Positions 53,901 to 61,188 of a stretch of 64,000 bases of DNA are shown piece after piece. How positions within the stretch are numbered: position 1 is the stretch's first letter; each line of letters starts with the position of its first letter. Origin of the DNA: Pseudomonas asiatica (GTDB lineage: Bacteria; Pseudomonadota; Gammaproteobacteria; Pseudomonadales; Pseudomonadaceae). Under the pieces are notes generated by a model. It saw only the letters and a program-made list of their open reading frames with translations, was not told where the DNA came from and searched no databases. The translations under genes and the position numbers were made by a program. Location: assembly GCF_040214835.1 (NCBI RefSeq), contig NZ_CP157874.1:3104001-3168000 (forward strand), read 5' to 3'.

Positions 53901-54760
53901 GGGGTGGCAGCCTGCACAGCCTGGACCTGTCCGGCCTGGAGCTGGACAACCAGGACTTGGCCAGCCTGGCCTTGCCAGACGACTTCACCCATGTGCAGCA
54001 CCTGTCACTCAGCTACAACCGTTCACTCAGCCAGTTGCCAACCGGGTTCTACGAGCGCTTCCCCAACCTCAATCGCCTGCTGCTGGCCGACTGCCGGTTC
54101 GACACCGTGCCCCGCCTGGGTAACCCTGAGCACCTCGCCTGGCTGGATCTGGAAGGCAACCGCATTACCTGGAGTAGCCAGGCCCAGCAGGCACTGAACC
54201 GCTGCTCCGGGCTTGTAGTACTGGACCTTTCGGGCAACCCACTGCTGCAGGCCCCGGACCTGCGCGGCCTGGCCTACCTGAGGACGCTGTTCCTGAACGA
54301 CTGTGCGCTCAGCGAATTGCCGCAAGGCCTGGACCAGATGATCGAGCCCATCATCGTGGATATTGCCGACAACCAGTTGCTGCGGCTGCCAGACGGTTTC
54401 ACCGTGCCAAGGCCAGTCGCAGAGGCGCTGCGCCTGGAAAGCGAATGGCTGGGCGCCCCCGTGGTTGCACAGATCGAGGCTTACAACGCTGCGCATCAGG
54501 TGGACCTGATGGTATGCGCAAGCGACTATCAGGAATTCTTCGAACAGACCGGCCCGGCAGAACTGGCCCTGTGGCAGCGTTTGCCGCTGCAGTATCGGCG
54601 CGACCTCAGGCCCTTGCTTGAACTTGAACCGTTCCTGTCCCACCCAAGGCAAGCCCGTGCAGAGTTCTGGCGGCGTCTGGCCCTGATCGAGGCAGACCCC
54701 GCCCTGCGTCAGCAATGGTTGACGCACCCACCGTACGACCTGTTCAACCTCCCGCTTTGA
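50933..54760 (+). CDS. Large LRR protein with DUF6543 (dermonecrotic-toxin-like) N terminus
   Basis: A 1275-residue protein starting at ATG 50933 (AGGAG 7 bases upstream). The N-terminal 400 residues look like a DUF6543 domain. A hydrophobic stretch (about 418-475, LGIAAFFVPGAGTLMLAVTA and LNLALIGGFVAAGKFVPKLF) could insert in a membrane. After a long helical middle, leucine-rich repeats run from about 990 to 1160 (LHSLDLSGLELDNQDLASLA, LAWLDLEGNRI, LVVLDLSGNPLLQAPDL). Pseudomonas relatives often end in a NEL ubiquitin-ligase domain with a catalytic Cys; here the protein stops soon after EFWRRLALIEADPALRQQWL and no CxD motif is seen. Likely a toxin or effector, or its relic. Confidence 0.75.
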   Translation: MPAINPHQPLLEAQLPHWARQVTPNQWAALKRTQIAPWKAQDWFANAAPDLRDTVHASQARLMQAQAALAGSLKGLKQITEFAEPLLQRRLAEQGFHAPLRNSQLLRVERNWHWAALRYLYRHRRDNLLQAALQNFASDEVFTAESAIALGDNIQVTPILVQGSAPFGMQSPVAHFPLQSEHYQVERLPLEPAAFATQCRDLDLGEAYQTHLEQHLAQPATRALAIKVQKDRLRLAADLAYLRHLLDGSTRDQVEQLLQGGAVRCWQLALFGTPLHEVMLIDAGSAGLALYLPAHDPALRQCSNLDAVHDTLATLLLEPDARQAFTAYIRQDQRTHFLDLLQQNLDATGNTAFDRPWQRAAQADLRPTRVAITAEPFGHYQDLHLARLKHEASLLAVPTAMADANARTRRLEEWESLGLDALGIAAFFVPGAGTLMLAVTACQLLGEAFEGYQAWHEGDRHLALRHLEAVGLNLALIGGFVAAGKFVPKLFNSPLMESLQQVRGNDGRYRLWNEDLTPYRSAVTLPETLQPNALGQYLYQGRYFIRMDSQLFEQRFDHDLQQWRVIHPDTPDAWQPPLTHNAQGAWRGQHEQPGQWPFAKLARRLGPAYAAFTPEQLTQAGRLCGIDAAQLCRVHLEGRATPPLLLDALQRMAAQAEVEALADRAPPGLFERLYNGSAPTTPSTQKLLAAYPRLSPALATRLLAPLGEAESLAWQQQGQLHIQVRQALEQVHSELPLVRALEGVLQPARASSDSERLLFSALDAMPDWPADLRLELHGASPQGPLLEHVGSDQASTLRRVIKTTEGYEVDRGERPAPGPRDPDLCRAIEQALPRSHRDTLGIPTADGSSLRQRVLGWVDLHRQTLAQRLWGHRALLRKPMGSLRGGRPLDPEPPQPRLEGSLAGAYRRLFPDATDWEFENWLGNDEDNPYVDDIRSPTQRLHDLQQRLDTLRRDLHEWARPDPQRPHQRHLAIRPILNAWRRLSTVALEGGGSLHSLDLSGLELDNQDLASLALPDDFTHVQHLSLSYNRSLSQLPTGFYERFPNLNRLLLADCRFDTVPRLGNPEHLAWLDLEGNRITWSSQAQQALNRCSGLVVLDLSGNPLLQAPDLRGLAYLRTLFLNDCALSELPQGLDQMIEPIIVDIADNQLLRLPDGFTVPRPVAEALRLESEWLGAPVVAQIEAYNAAHQVDLMVCASDYQEFFEQTGPAELALWQRLPLQYRRDLRPLLELEPFLSHPRQARAEFWRRLALIEADPALRQQWLTHPPYDLFNLPL

Positions 54761-54771
54761 CCGCCCCCGGG

Positions 54772-54799
54772 TGCCTGCCTGCACAACAGGCAGGCATTT
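54772..54799 (+). terminator. Candidate terminator after the LRR gene
   Basis: TGCCTGCCTG and CAGGCAGGCA form a perfect 10-base-pair stem with a 5-base loop, 11 bases after the stop, followed by only three T residues. Confidence 0.5.
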
Positions 54800-54908
54800 G
54801 CCGCCATGTTAAGCCAGACTGGTGTTTTTCCGGTGGCCGGTGCATGCTCCTAGCTGAAGCGATTCACCCCGGCTTGAAACCCGCCCAGCAATGTGAGGTG
54901 CAGTACCC

Positions 54909-56528
54909 ATGGACCGTCTGCTCGATTCACTCTTCCCCAGCGCCGAGAACATCCCGGAAACCTGGCGCCTGGAAGCCCCCCTGGAACAACGCGACTATCT
55001 GGTGAACGGCGAGCTCAGGCGCTGGGACGGACCTCTGGCCACGGTGCGCAGCCCGGTCTGGCTCAAGGAAGGCAACGATGAGCATCAGGTAGTGCTGGGC
55101 AGCGCCCCGCTGCTCGATGCCGACACCGCGCTCACCGCCCTCGATGCCGCCGTGCAGGCCTACGACAAAGGCCGTGGCGCCTGGCCGAACATGCGCGTGG
55201 CCGAGCGCATCCAGCATGTCGAGACCTTCCTGGCACGCATGCGTGAACAGCGCCAGGCCGTGGTCAAGCTGCTGATGTGGGAGATCGGCAAGAACCTCAA
55301 GGATTCGGAAAAGGAATTCGACCGCACCTGCGACTACATCGTCGACACCATCAACGCCCTCAAGGACCTCGACCGCCGTTCCAGCCGCTTCGAGCTGGAA
55401 CAGGGCACGCTGGGCCAGATCCGCCGTGCACCACTGGGCGTGGCCCTGTGCATGGGGCCATACAACTACCCGCTGAACGAAACCTTCACCACGCTGATCC
55501 CGGCGCTGATCATGGGCAACACCGTGGTGTTCAAGCCGGCCAAGTTCGGCGTGCTGCTGATTCGGCCGTTGCTCGAGGCCTTCCGTGACAGCTTCCCGCC
55601 AGGGGTGATCAACGTCATCTACGGCCGTGGCCGGGAAACGGTGAGCGCGCTGATGGCCAGCGGCAAGGTCGATGTGTTCGCCTTCATCGGCACGCACAAG
55701 GCCGCCAGCGACCTGAAGAAGCTGCACCCGCGCCCGCACCGGCTGCGCGCCGCGCTTGGGCTGGATGCCAAGAACCCGGGCATCGTGCTGCCCCAGGTGG
55801 ACCTCGACAACGCCGTCGAAGAGGCCGTCACCGGTGCGCTGTCGTTCAATGGCCAACGCTGCACGGCGCTGAAGATCCTGTTCGTCCACGAGGACGTGGT
55901 CGATGCCTTCCTCGACAAGTTCCAGCGCAAGCTGGCCGCGCTCAAGCCCGGCATGCCTTGGGAGCCAGGCGTTGCCCTGACGCCGCTGCCCGAGCCCGGC
56001 AAGGTCGACTACCTCGACGGCCTGGTCGCCGATGCCACAGCCAAAGGCGCACGCGTGCTCAACGAAGGCGGTGGGCACAGCCGTGGCTCGTTCTTCTACC
56101 CGGCCGTGCTGTACCCGGTGAAGAGCGACATGCGCGTGTACCACGAGGAGCAGTTCGGCCCGCTGGTGCCGGTAGTGCCCTACCGCGACCTGCAGACGGT
56201 GATCGACTATGTACTGGACTCCGACTACGGCCAGCAACTGAGCCTGTTCGGCAATGACCCGGCGACCATCGGCAGCCTGGTCGACATCTTCGCCAACCAG
56301 GTCGGGCGCATCAACATCAACGCGCAATGCCAGCGCGGCCCCGACACCTACCCGTTCAACGGCCGCAAGAACAGCGCCGAAGGCACCCTGTCGGTACATG
56401 ACGCCCTGCGTGTGTTCTCGATCCGCACCTTGGTCGCAACGCGCTTCCAGGAGGCCAACAAGGAACTGATCAGCGAGATCATTCGCAACCGGCAGTCGAG
56501 CTTCCTGACCACCGACTACATCTTCTGA
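54909..56528 (+). CDS. gapN: NADP-dependent non-phosphorylating glyceraldehyde-3-phosphate dehydrogenase (GapN-like)
   Basis: A 539-residue aldehyde dehydrogenase superfamily enzyme. The catalytic Cys is Cys318 in SFNGQRCTALKI. The cofactor segment is GPYNYPLNETFTTLIPALIM and the C-terminal GRININAQCQRGPDTYPFNG. The classical general-base Glu of the ELGGK motif is replaced (LGLDAKNPGIVL, Gly284, with Asp286 nearby), as I recall for a bacterial subgroup annotated as NADP-GAPDH. Likely reaction: glyceraldehyde 3-phosphate to 3-phosphoglycerate with NADPH. It is a single gene. Confidence 0.82.
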   Translation: MDRLLDSLFPSAENIPETWRLEAPLEQRDYLVNGELRRWDGPLATVRSPVWLKEGNDEHQVVLGSAPLLDADTALTALDAAVQAYDKGRGAWPNMRVAERIQHVETFLARMREQRQAVVKLLMWEIGKNLKDSEKEFDRTCDYIVDTINALKDLDRRSSRFELEQGTLGQIRRAPLGVALCMGPYNYPLNETFTTLIPALIMGNTVVFKPAKFGVLLIRPLLEAFRDSFPPGVINVIYGRGRETVSALMASGKVDVFAFIGTHKAASDLKKLHPRPHRLRAALGLDAKNPGIVLPQVDLDNAVEEAVTGALSFNGQRCTALKILFVHEDVVDAFLDKFQRKLAALKPGMPWEPGVALTPLPEPGKVDYLDGLVADATAKGARVLNEGGGHSRGSFFYPAVLYPVKSDMRVYHEEQFGPLVPVVPYRDLQTVIDYVLDSDYGQQLSLFGNDPATIGSLVDIFANQVGRININAQCQRGPDTYPFNGRKNSAEGTLSVHDALRVFSIRTLVATRFQEANKELISEIIRNRQSSFLTTDYIF

Positions 56529-56638
56529 CCGCCGCGTTTATAGAGAATCGGTCTATCGCCCCTGTCGATTTTCCATCCGCGCAAACGACTCTAAGCAACA
56601 GGGCGCCAACCGGCGCCCACTTCCAAGGAGAGTCGAAC

Positions 56639-57106
56639 ATGGCAGCCAAACCCATCCCCGAAGGCCAGCACAGCATCACGCCCTACCTGGCCATCAACGA
56701 CGCCGCCAAGGCCATCGAGTTCTACAAGAAGGCCTTTGGCGCAGTGGAAATGTTCCGCCTCGATGCCCCTGGCGGCCGCGTTGGCCATGCCGAGCTGAAA
56801 ATCGGTGATTCGTCGCTGATGCTGGGCGACCCCTGCGACATGGAAGGCGGCCTCACCGCCAGCCAGAAGCTCAGCGGCACAGGCGTGGGCCTGCACCTGT
56901 ATGTCGAAGACTGCGACAAGGTCTACGCCCAGGCCCTGGCCGCCGGCGGCACCCAGTTGCATCCCTTGACCGACCAGTTCTACGGCGACCGCAGCGGCAC
57001 CCTGAAAGACCCGTTCGGCAACATCTGGTTCGTTTCCACCCACAAGGAGGACCTGACCCCCGACGAAATTCGCGCCCGCGCAGCGAAGATGTTCGGTGGC
57101 AACTGA
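56639..57106 (+). CDS. VOC family protein (PhnB/glyoxalase-like)
   Basis: A 155-residue vicinal-oxygen-chelate protein. The start has AAGGAG 10 bases upstream. Signatures are ITPYLAINDAAKAIEFYKKA (about 13-32), GHAELKIGDSSLMLGDP, and KDPFGNIWFVSTHKEDL near the end, as in PhnB/YdcB-like glyoxalase superfamily members. The set of metal ligands is not certain from sequence. A role in resistance or detoxification is possible but not shown. Standing alone, downstream of the GapN gene. Confidence 0.85.
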   Translation: MAAKPIPEGQHSITPYLAINDAAKAIEFYKKAFGAVEMFRLDAPGGRVGHAELKIGDSSLMLGDPCDMEGGLTASQKLSGTGVGLHLYVEDCDKVYAQALAAGGTQLHPLTDQFYGDRSGTLKDPFGNIWFVSTHKEDLTPDEIRARAAKMFGGN

Positions 57107-57169
57107 GCGGTAAGTTGAAAGCGGCGCGACTTTGCTTGAAGCTTGGGGCTCGTAGCTGGGAGCTGCTTC

Positions 57170-58351
57170 ATGCGAATCATCGACAAAACCGCCGCACAGG
57201 TCCGTAGCCTGACCCCTGCAGAAGAGGAGCTGCTGGTCGGCTTTGCCACCGGCAGCCTCGCCGGCCCGCGCCTGCTGCAGGCCAACCAGTTGCTGATGAA
57301 GGTGCGCAACGCCAACCAGTGGCTGGCCTGCGACTGCCGCAACGATGCCTTGCCGGTACTCAATGTCACCCTCAACGGCAGCACCGGTACGCTGTTTCTC
57401 AAGAACAACCCGGGTACCGCCGAACACGCGCCCGGCTGCCCGTTCACCAAGGACGAGCGGGAAGCGGCCGAGCGCGAGAACGACCCCGCGCCACCCGCCG
57501 CCTGGCTGCCGCCTGACACACCGTTGCGCCTGATCGGCGATTTTCGCAGCGGCACCGCCGGTGCCGGCGGCGATGGTAGCGAGCGGCGCGACCAACAGCG
57601 CCTGCTGTCACTGCTGCTGACCTGGATCGAGACCAGCGGCCTGAACCTGTATGCCACGCATCTGAAAAAGGACCTGACCGGGCAGTTTGCCGAGTTGCGC
57701 AGCGTTGCCAGCCGCTATCCGCTGCTGGAACGGGTGCCCGCAAGCAACTACCTGGAAACCCGCCTGGACATGAAGCACATGATGATGCTCAAGTCCCGCC
57801 TGCGCGAAGCCACGGTGTTCGGCAACCACCGCCGCCACGGCCTGCTGCTGGACTGCGTGGACCAGATCAAAGGGCGCAAGCTGTTCAACAACCGCAGTGA
57901 AGACGGCTTCGACTTCCAGGGCCACCACCTGTACTGGGGCGGCAACCGCACCGCCGGGCCGTTGCTGGCCTTGGCGCTGTACTCGCCGACCAGTGCCGGC
58001 AGCCATTTCTACGAGCTGATCCATGTCGCCAGCGTACCGGTGCTGTCCCGCGCCCACCTGTTCCCGGTGTATCGCGACGAAGAGCGCGAGCCGCTCAAGG
58101 CCCTGGTATCGCTGGTCGACTGGATGGCCGGCAAAGGTGTGAAAGTACAGATGCGCCGCCCGGTGATCGGCGGCCAGGTGATGGATGAACTGGTAATGAC
58201 TTCGGACCAGGACCGGGTGTTGTCGGTATCGTTGCTGGAGCAGCCAATCGGCCCCGAACCGGATACCGAGAACTTCAAGCGCTACGCCGACTTCAAGAGC
58301 CTGGAAACCTTCCGCAAATTCGTTGCCGGTTTCTTCATGCGTGAGCGCTGA
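57170..58351 (+). CDS. Conserved hypothetical protein with Cys/His cluster
   Basis: A 393-residue protein starting at ATG 57170 (GGGAG 7 bases upstream). I do not recognise it. A CxC pair (WLACDCRND, about 58-60) and, 35 residues on, HAPGCPF form a compact C-x-C...H-x3-C pattern that could bind zinc or iron. The middle has DCVDQIKGRKLFNNRSEDGF and the C terminus LVSLVDWMAGKGVKVQMRRP. No signal peptide or membrane helix is evident. Its last 12 codons are duplicated 233 bases downstream, with mainly synonymous changes. Confidence 0.7.
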   Translation: MRIIDKTAAQVRSLTPAEEELLVGFATGSLAGPRLLQANQLLMKVRNANQWLACDCRNDALPVLNVTLNGSTGTLFLKNNPGTAEHAPGCPFTKDEREAAERENDPAPPAAWLPPDTPLRLIGDFRSGTAGAGGDGSERRDQQRLLSLLLTWIETSGLNLYATHLKKDLTGQFAELRSVASRYPLLERVPASNYLETRLDMKHMMMLKSRLREATVFGNHRRHGLLLDCVDQIKGRKLFNNRSEDGFDFQGHHLYWGGNRTAGPLLALALYSPTSAGSHFYELIHVASVPVLSRAHLFPVYRDEEREPLKALVSLVDWMAGKGVKVQMRRPVIGGQVMDELVMTSDQDRVLSVSLLEQPIGPEPDTENFKRYADFKSLETFRKFVAGFFMRER

Positions 58352-58377
58352 GCCCATCTACCGGCACACACAAAAAC

Positions 58378-58492
58378 TTGTAGGAGCGGCCTTGTGTCGC
58401 GATGGCTGCAAAGTAGCCCCGGCAAATCATGCACTAGTGCTGAAACCCAGGGGCCGCTTCGCGGCCCATCGCGACACAAGGCCGCTCCTACA
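58378..58492. repeat. REP pair 1 of the cluster
   Basis: TTGTAGGAGCGGCCTTGTGT and CGCGATGGCTGCAAAGTAGC face the inverted copy GGGGCCGCTTCGCGGCCC plus ATCGCGACACAAGG. One G is missing in the left loop compared with pair 2. Confidence 0.9.
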
Positions 58493-58610
58493 GGTACAGC
58501 GACAACCTCGAGATCAACGCTGCACCCGTGGGAGCTGCTTGCCGGCACAAACTCGTCGCTGGCTTCTTCATGCGTGAGCGCTGAGCACCATCTACCAGCA
58601 CACACAAAAC

Positions 58611-58728
58611 CTTGTAGGAGCGGCCTTGTGTCGCGATGGGCTGCAAAGCAGCCCCGGCAATTCATGCACTAGTGCTGAAACCCAGGGGCCGCTTCGCGGC
58701 CCATCGCGACACAAGGCCGCTCCTACAG
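58611..58728. repeat. REP pair 2 of the cluster
   Basis: Same arms and same spacer (CATGCACTAGTGCTGAAACC) as pair 1, so it arose by duplication together with the gene tail. Confidence 0.9.
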
Positions 58729-58779
58729 GTCCAGTGCATGCCTTGAGGGCGACGCTGGCCATGTGGAAGCAACTGTCTT

Positions 58780-58925
58780 GCTCAAATTCTAAAAGTTGGC
58801 GCGATCCCCTGTGGGAGCGGCCTTGTGTCGCGATGGGCTGCAAAGCAGCCCCAGCAATTTCAACTATTGCGCATCAATCCTGGGGCCGCGTTGCGGCCCT
58901 TTCGCGACACAAGGCCGCTCCCACA
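58780..58925. repeat. Composite REP element (BIME), copy 2
   Basis: The same 146-base unit as 16716-16861, including the flank GCTCAAATTCTAAAAGTTG and the spacer CAATTTCAACTATTGCGCAT. It is followed by GGTACAGCGACAACCTCGAG, which also follows REP pair 1 of this cluster (58493 onward). Confidence 0.88.
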
Positions 58926-59015
58926 GGTACAGCGACAACCTCGAGATCAACGCTACACCCGTGGGAGCTGGCTTGCCGGCGAAGAAGCCCGTACAGGCTG
59001 CATGAGGTTTGCGTA

Positions 59016-60575
59016 TCAACCCAGAAACAGCTTGTACGCCGGGTTGTCGGTCTCATCCCAGTACCGGTACCCCATCTCATCCAGCGCCAACGGCAACCCC
59101 GCCAACTCATCCCCCGGTACTTCCAGCGCCGCAAATACCCGTGCCTCCGCGGCACCATGGTTGCGGTAATGGAACAGGCTGATGTTCCAGCGCTTGCCAA
59201 GCCGCTCCAGAAAGCCCAGCAAGGCCCCCGGGCGCTCGGGGAATTCGAAGCGCAGCACCCGCTCGTCAGCGCCGGGCGCGGCACGGCCGCCAACGGTATG
59301 GCGCACATGCAGCTTGGCCAGTTCGTTGTCGGTCAGGTCCAGTACGCTGTAGCCCTGCTCGCGCAGGCTGGCCAGCAACTGATCGCGCGGGTCGTGCAGC
59401 GGGTGTGTCTGCACACCCACGAACAGCCGCGCCTCCTTGCCGGGGTAATAGCGGTAGTTGAACTCGGTGATCTGTCGCTTGCCCAGTGCCTGGCAAAAGG
59501 CGCGGAAGCTGCCCGGCTGTTCCGGAATGGTGACAGCGATGATCGCCTCGCGCTGCTCGCCCAGTTCGGCACGCTCGGCCACATGGCGCAGGCGGTCGAA
59601 ATTGACGTTGGCCCCGGAATCGATCGCCACCAGGGTCTGCCCCTGCACGCCGTCGCGCGCCACGTACTTCTTGATCCCGGCCACGGCCAGGGCCCCGGAC
59701 GGTTCGGTGATCGAGCGGGTATCGTCATAGATGTCCTTTATCGCCGCGCACAGCTCGTCGCTGCTCACCGTCACCACTTCGTCAACGAAGTGCCGGCACA
59801 GCTCGAAGCAATGGGCGCCGATCTGTGCCACCGCCACACCATCGGCGAAGGTGCCGACCTGCGGCAGGATCACCCGCTCACCAGCGGCCATGGCAGCCTG
59901 CAGGCAGTTGGAGTCCTCCGGCTCGACGCCGATCACCTTCACCTCAGGGCGCAGGTACTTCACATAGGCGGCAATGCCAGCGATCAGCCCACCGCCACCC
60001 ACCGGCACGAAGATGGCGTCCAGCGCCCCCGGGCGCTGGCGCAGGATCTCCATGGCCACGGTGCCCTGCCCGGCGATCACATCCGGGTCGTCGAACGGTG
60101 GCACGAAGGTGGCACCTTCGCTGTCGGCCAGTTTCAGCGCATGGGCCAAGGCGTGGGGGAAGCTCTCGCCGTGCAGCACTACATGGCCACCGCGCGAACG
60201 TACCCCTTCCACCTTCAGCGACGGCGTGGTGGTAGGCATGACGATGGTGGCCTTCATGCCCAGGTGCGATGCCGCCATGGCCACACCCTGGGCATGGTTG
60301 CCCGCGGAGGCGGTGATCACGCCGCGCTCGCGCTGCACGGTACTCAGGCGTGACAGGCGGGTGTACGCACCGCGGATCTTGAACGAGAAAGTAGGCTGCA
60401 GGTCTTCCCGCTTGAGCAACACCTGGTTGCCCAGGCTGGCAGACAACGCAGGCGCAGCTTGCAAGGGCGTTTCGATGGCCAGGTCGTACACCGGGGCGGC
60501 AAGAATGCGCCGCACCTGCTCCGACAGCAGTTGCTGGGGGGTGACGGTAGAACGAGGGCTGACGAAGCTGGTCAT
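59016..60575 (-). CDS. ilvA: Threonine ammonia-lyase (threonine deaminase), biosynthetic
   Basis: A 519-residue PLP enzyme that forms 2-oxobutanoate from threonine, the first step of isoleucine synthesis. The PLP lysine is Lys66 in PTFSFKIRGAY; the glycine loop is PVGGGGLIAGIA. Two ACT-like regulatory domains (about 335-420 and 430-519) bind isoleucine or valine, so this is the biosynthetic type. The start is ATG 60575 with AAGGAG 6 bases upstream. A leader peptide and attenuator upstream indicate control by charged tRNA-Ile. Confidence 0.95.
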   Translation of the reverse strand: MTSFVSPRSTVTPQQLLSEQVRRILAAPVYDLAIETPLQAAPALSASLGNQVLLKREDLQPTFSFKIRGAYTRLSRLSTVQRERGVITASAGNHAQGVAMAASHLGMKATIVMPTTTPSLKVEGVRSRGGHVVLHGESFPHALAHALKLADSEGATFVPPFDDPDVIAGQGTVAMEILRQRPGALDAIFVPVGGGGLIAGIAAYVKYLRPEVKVIGVEPEDSNCLQAAMAAGERVILPQVGTFADGVAVAQIGAHCFELCRHFVDEVVTVSSDELCAAIKDIYDDTRSITEPSGALAVAGIKKYVARDGVQGQTLVAIDSGANVNFDRLRHVAERAELGEQREAIIAVTIPEQPGSFRAFCQALGKRQITEFNYRYYPGKEARLFVGVQTHPLHDPRDQLLASLREQGYSVLDLTDNELAKLHVRHTVGGRAAPGADERVLRFEFPERPGALLGFLERLGKRWNISLFHYRNHGAAEARVFAALEVPGDELAGLPLALDEMGYRYWDETDNPAYKLFLG

Positions 60576-60613
60576 CGATGACTCCTTGGCTGTGTTCACG
60601 TTGCCCAGGAGTC

Positions 60614-60644
60614 AGAGAGAAGAAACCCGCCTCCAGGGCGGGTT
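60614..60644 (-). terminator. Attenuator terminator of ilvA
   Basis: On the minus strand AACCCGCC pairs with GGCGGGTT across the loop CTGGA, followed by TCTTCTCTCT. It lies between the leader peptide and ilvA. The 5' arm CCCGCC can alternatively pair with GGCGGG at the end of the leader peptide gene, giving an antiterminator. Confidence 0.75.
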
Positions 60645-60659
60645 CGGTGCACGTACGCG

Positions 60660-60722
60660 CTAGCCCGCCAAGCTGATAATGGCGGTAATAATAATGGCGT
60701 TGACGTGCTGGAAAGTATTCAT
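60660..60722 (-). CDS. Isoleucine-rich ilvA leader peptide
   Basis: A 20-codon reading frame, ATG 60722 to TAG 60660, too short for ordinary gene finding. The peptide contains the run IIITAII, that is five isoleucines and a threonine in seven residues, and a second Thr near the start. This is the mark of a transcription-attenuation leader for an isoleucine pathway gene. No ribosome site is seen; the likely promoter puts the transcript start only 2-3 bases before the ATG, so translation may be leaderless. Its 3' end (GGCGGGC before the stop) can pair with the attenuator arm. Confidence 0.72.
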   Translation of the reverse strand: MNTFQHVNAIIITAIISLAG

Positions 60723-60730
60723 GGGGTAGG

Positions 60731-60760
60731 AACTTAGCCGGTAGTGGAGCACAAAGTCAA
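60731..60760 (-). promoter_or_regulatory. Sigma-70-type promoter of the ilvA leader
   Basis: Minus strand: -35 TTGACT (60755-60760), 18-base spacer, -10 TAAGTT (60731-60736). The -35 box covers the stop codon of the upstream PACE gene. The predicted start is about 60724-60725. Confidence 0.6.
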
Positions 60761-61188
60761 CACTTCGCCTGCTGCGCCGAAAGCGGCACATCGAACACCT
60801 TGTCGAAGCCCCACTGGAAGACAAACGCGTAAGCGAAGAAGAACACGAACAACGCCAGGTTGGTCAGCAACGCTGCCCACAGGCTGACATCCAGCCAGTA
60901 CGCCACCAGCGGCAGCAGGATCAGCACCAGCCCGCCCTCGAAGCCCAGCGCATGCAGCAGGCGCCGCAGGAAAGTGCGCTCACGCCGGTGCTGGCGCGCT
61001 TCCCAGCGTTCGAACACCCAGTTGTAGGCCATGTTCCAGCTCATCGCGATGCCCGACATCAGCACCGACAGCACGGTCGACTGCGCCATGCCGGCACCGA
61101 ACGCCAGCTCCAGCGCGGGCGCCACGCAAGCGACGGCGATGGCTTCGTAAAGAATGGCCTGGACGATCTTGCGTGCCTTGCCTTGCAT
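60757..61188 (-). CDS. PACE-family efflux transporter
   Basis: A 143-residue inner-membrane protein with four helices forming two tandem bacterial-transmembrane-pair domains (PF05232), as in AceI. Conserved features are RKIVQAILYEAIAVACVAPA (Glu15 is the usual proton-coupling acid) and MSWNMAYNWVFERWE, repeated as LTNLALFVFFFAYAFVFQWG. The start is ATG 61188 with GGAG 7 bases upstream. The family exports biguanides or polyamines such as chlorhexidine or diamines. Its stop lies inside the ilvA promoter. Confidence 0.9.
   Translation of the reverse strand: MQGKARKIVQAILYEAIAVACVAPALELAFGAGMAQSTVLSVLMSGIAMSWNMAYNWVFERWEARQHRRERTFLRRLLHALGFEGGLVLILLPLVAYWLDVSLWAALLTNLALFVFFFAYAFVFQWGFDKVFDVPLSAQQAKC

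Larger units (their letters stand above)
58315..58730. repeat. Direct repeat: gene tail plus REP pair duplicated
   Basis: 58315-58495 and 58548-58730 are nearly the same, with a period of 233-234 bases. Each copy holds the end of the upstream gene (VAGFFMRER and stop), a spacer with ACACACAAAA and a full REP pair. The second gene-tail copy has no reading frame of its own. Confidence 0.85.

Noticed and set aside
54927..56399. Minus-strand open frame (490 codons) opposite the GapN-like gene
   Set aside because: Antisense shadow; no motif, and the sense frame carries an intact aldehyde dehydrogenase.
58378..58925. Regularly spaced repeats that could be taken for a CRISPR array
   Set aside because: The units are inverted REP pairs with a duplicated spacer, not direct repeats with unique spacers, and there are no cas genes.
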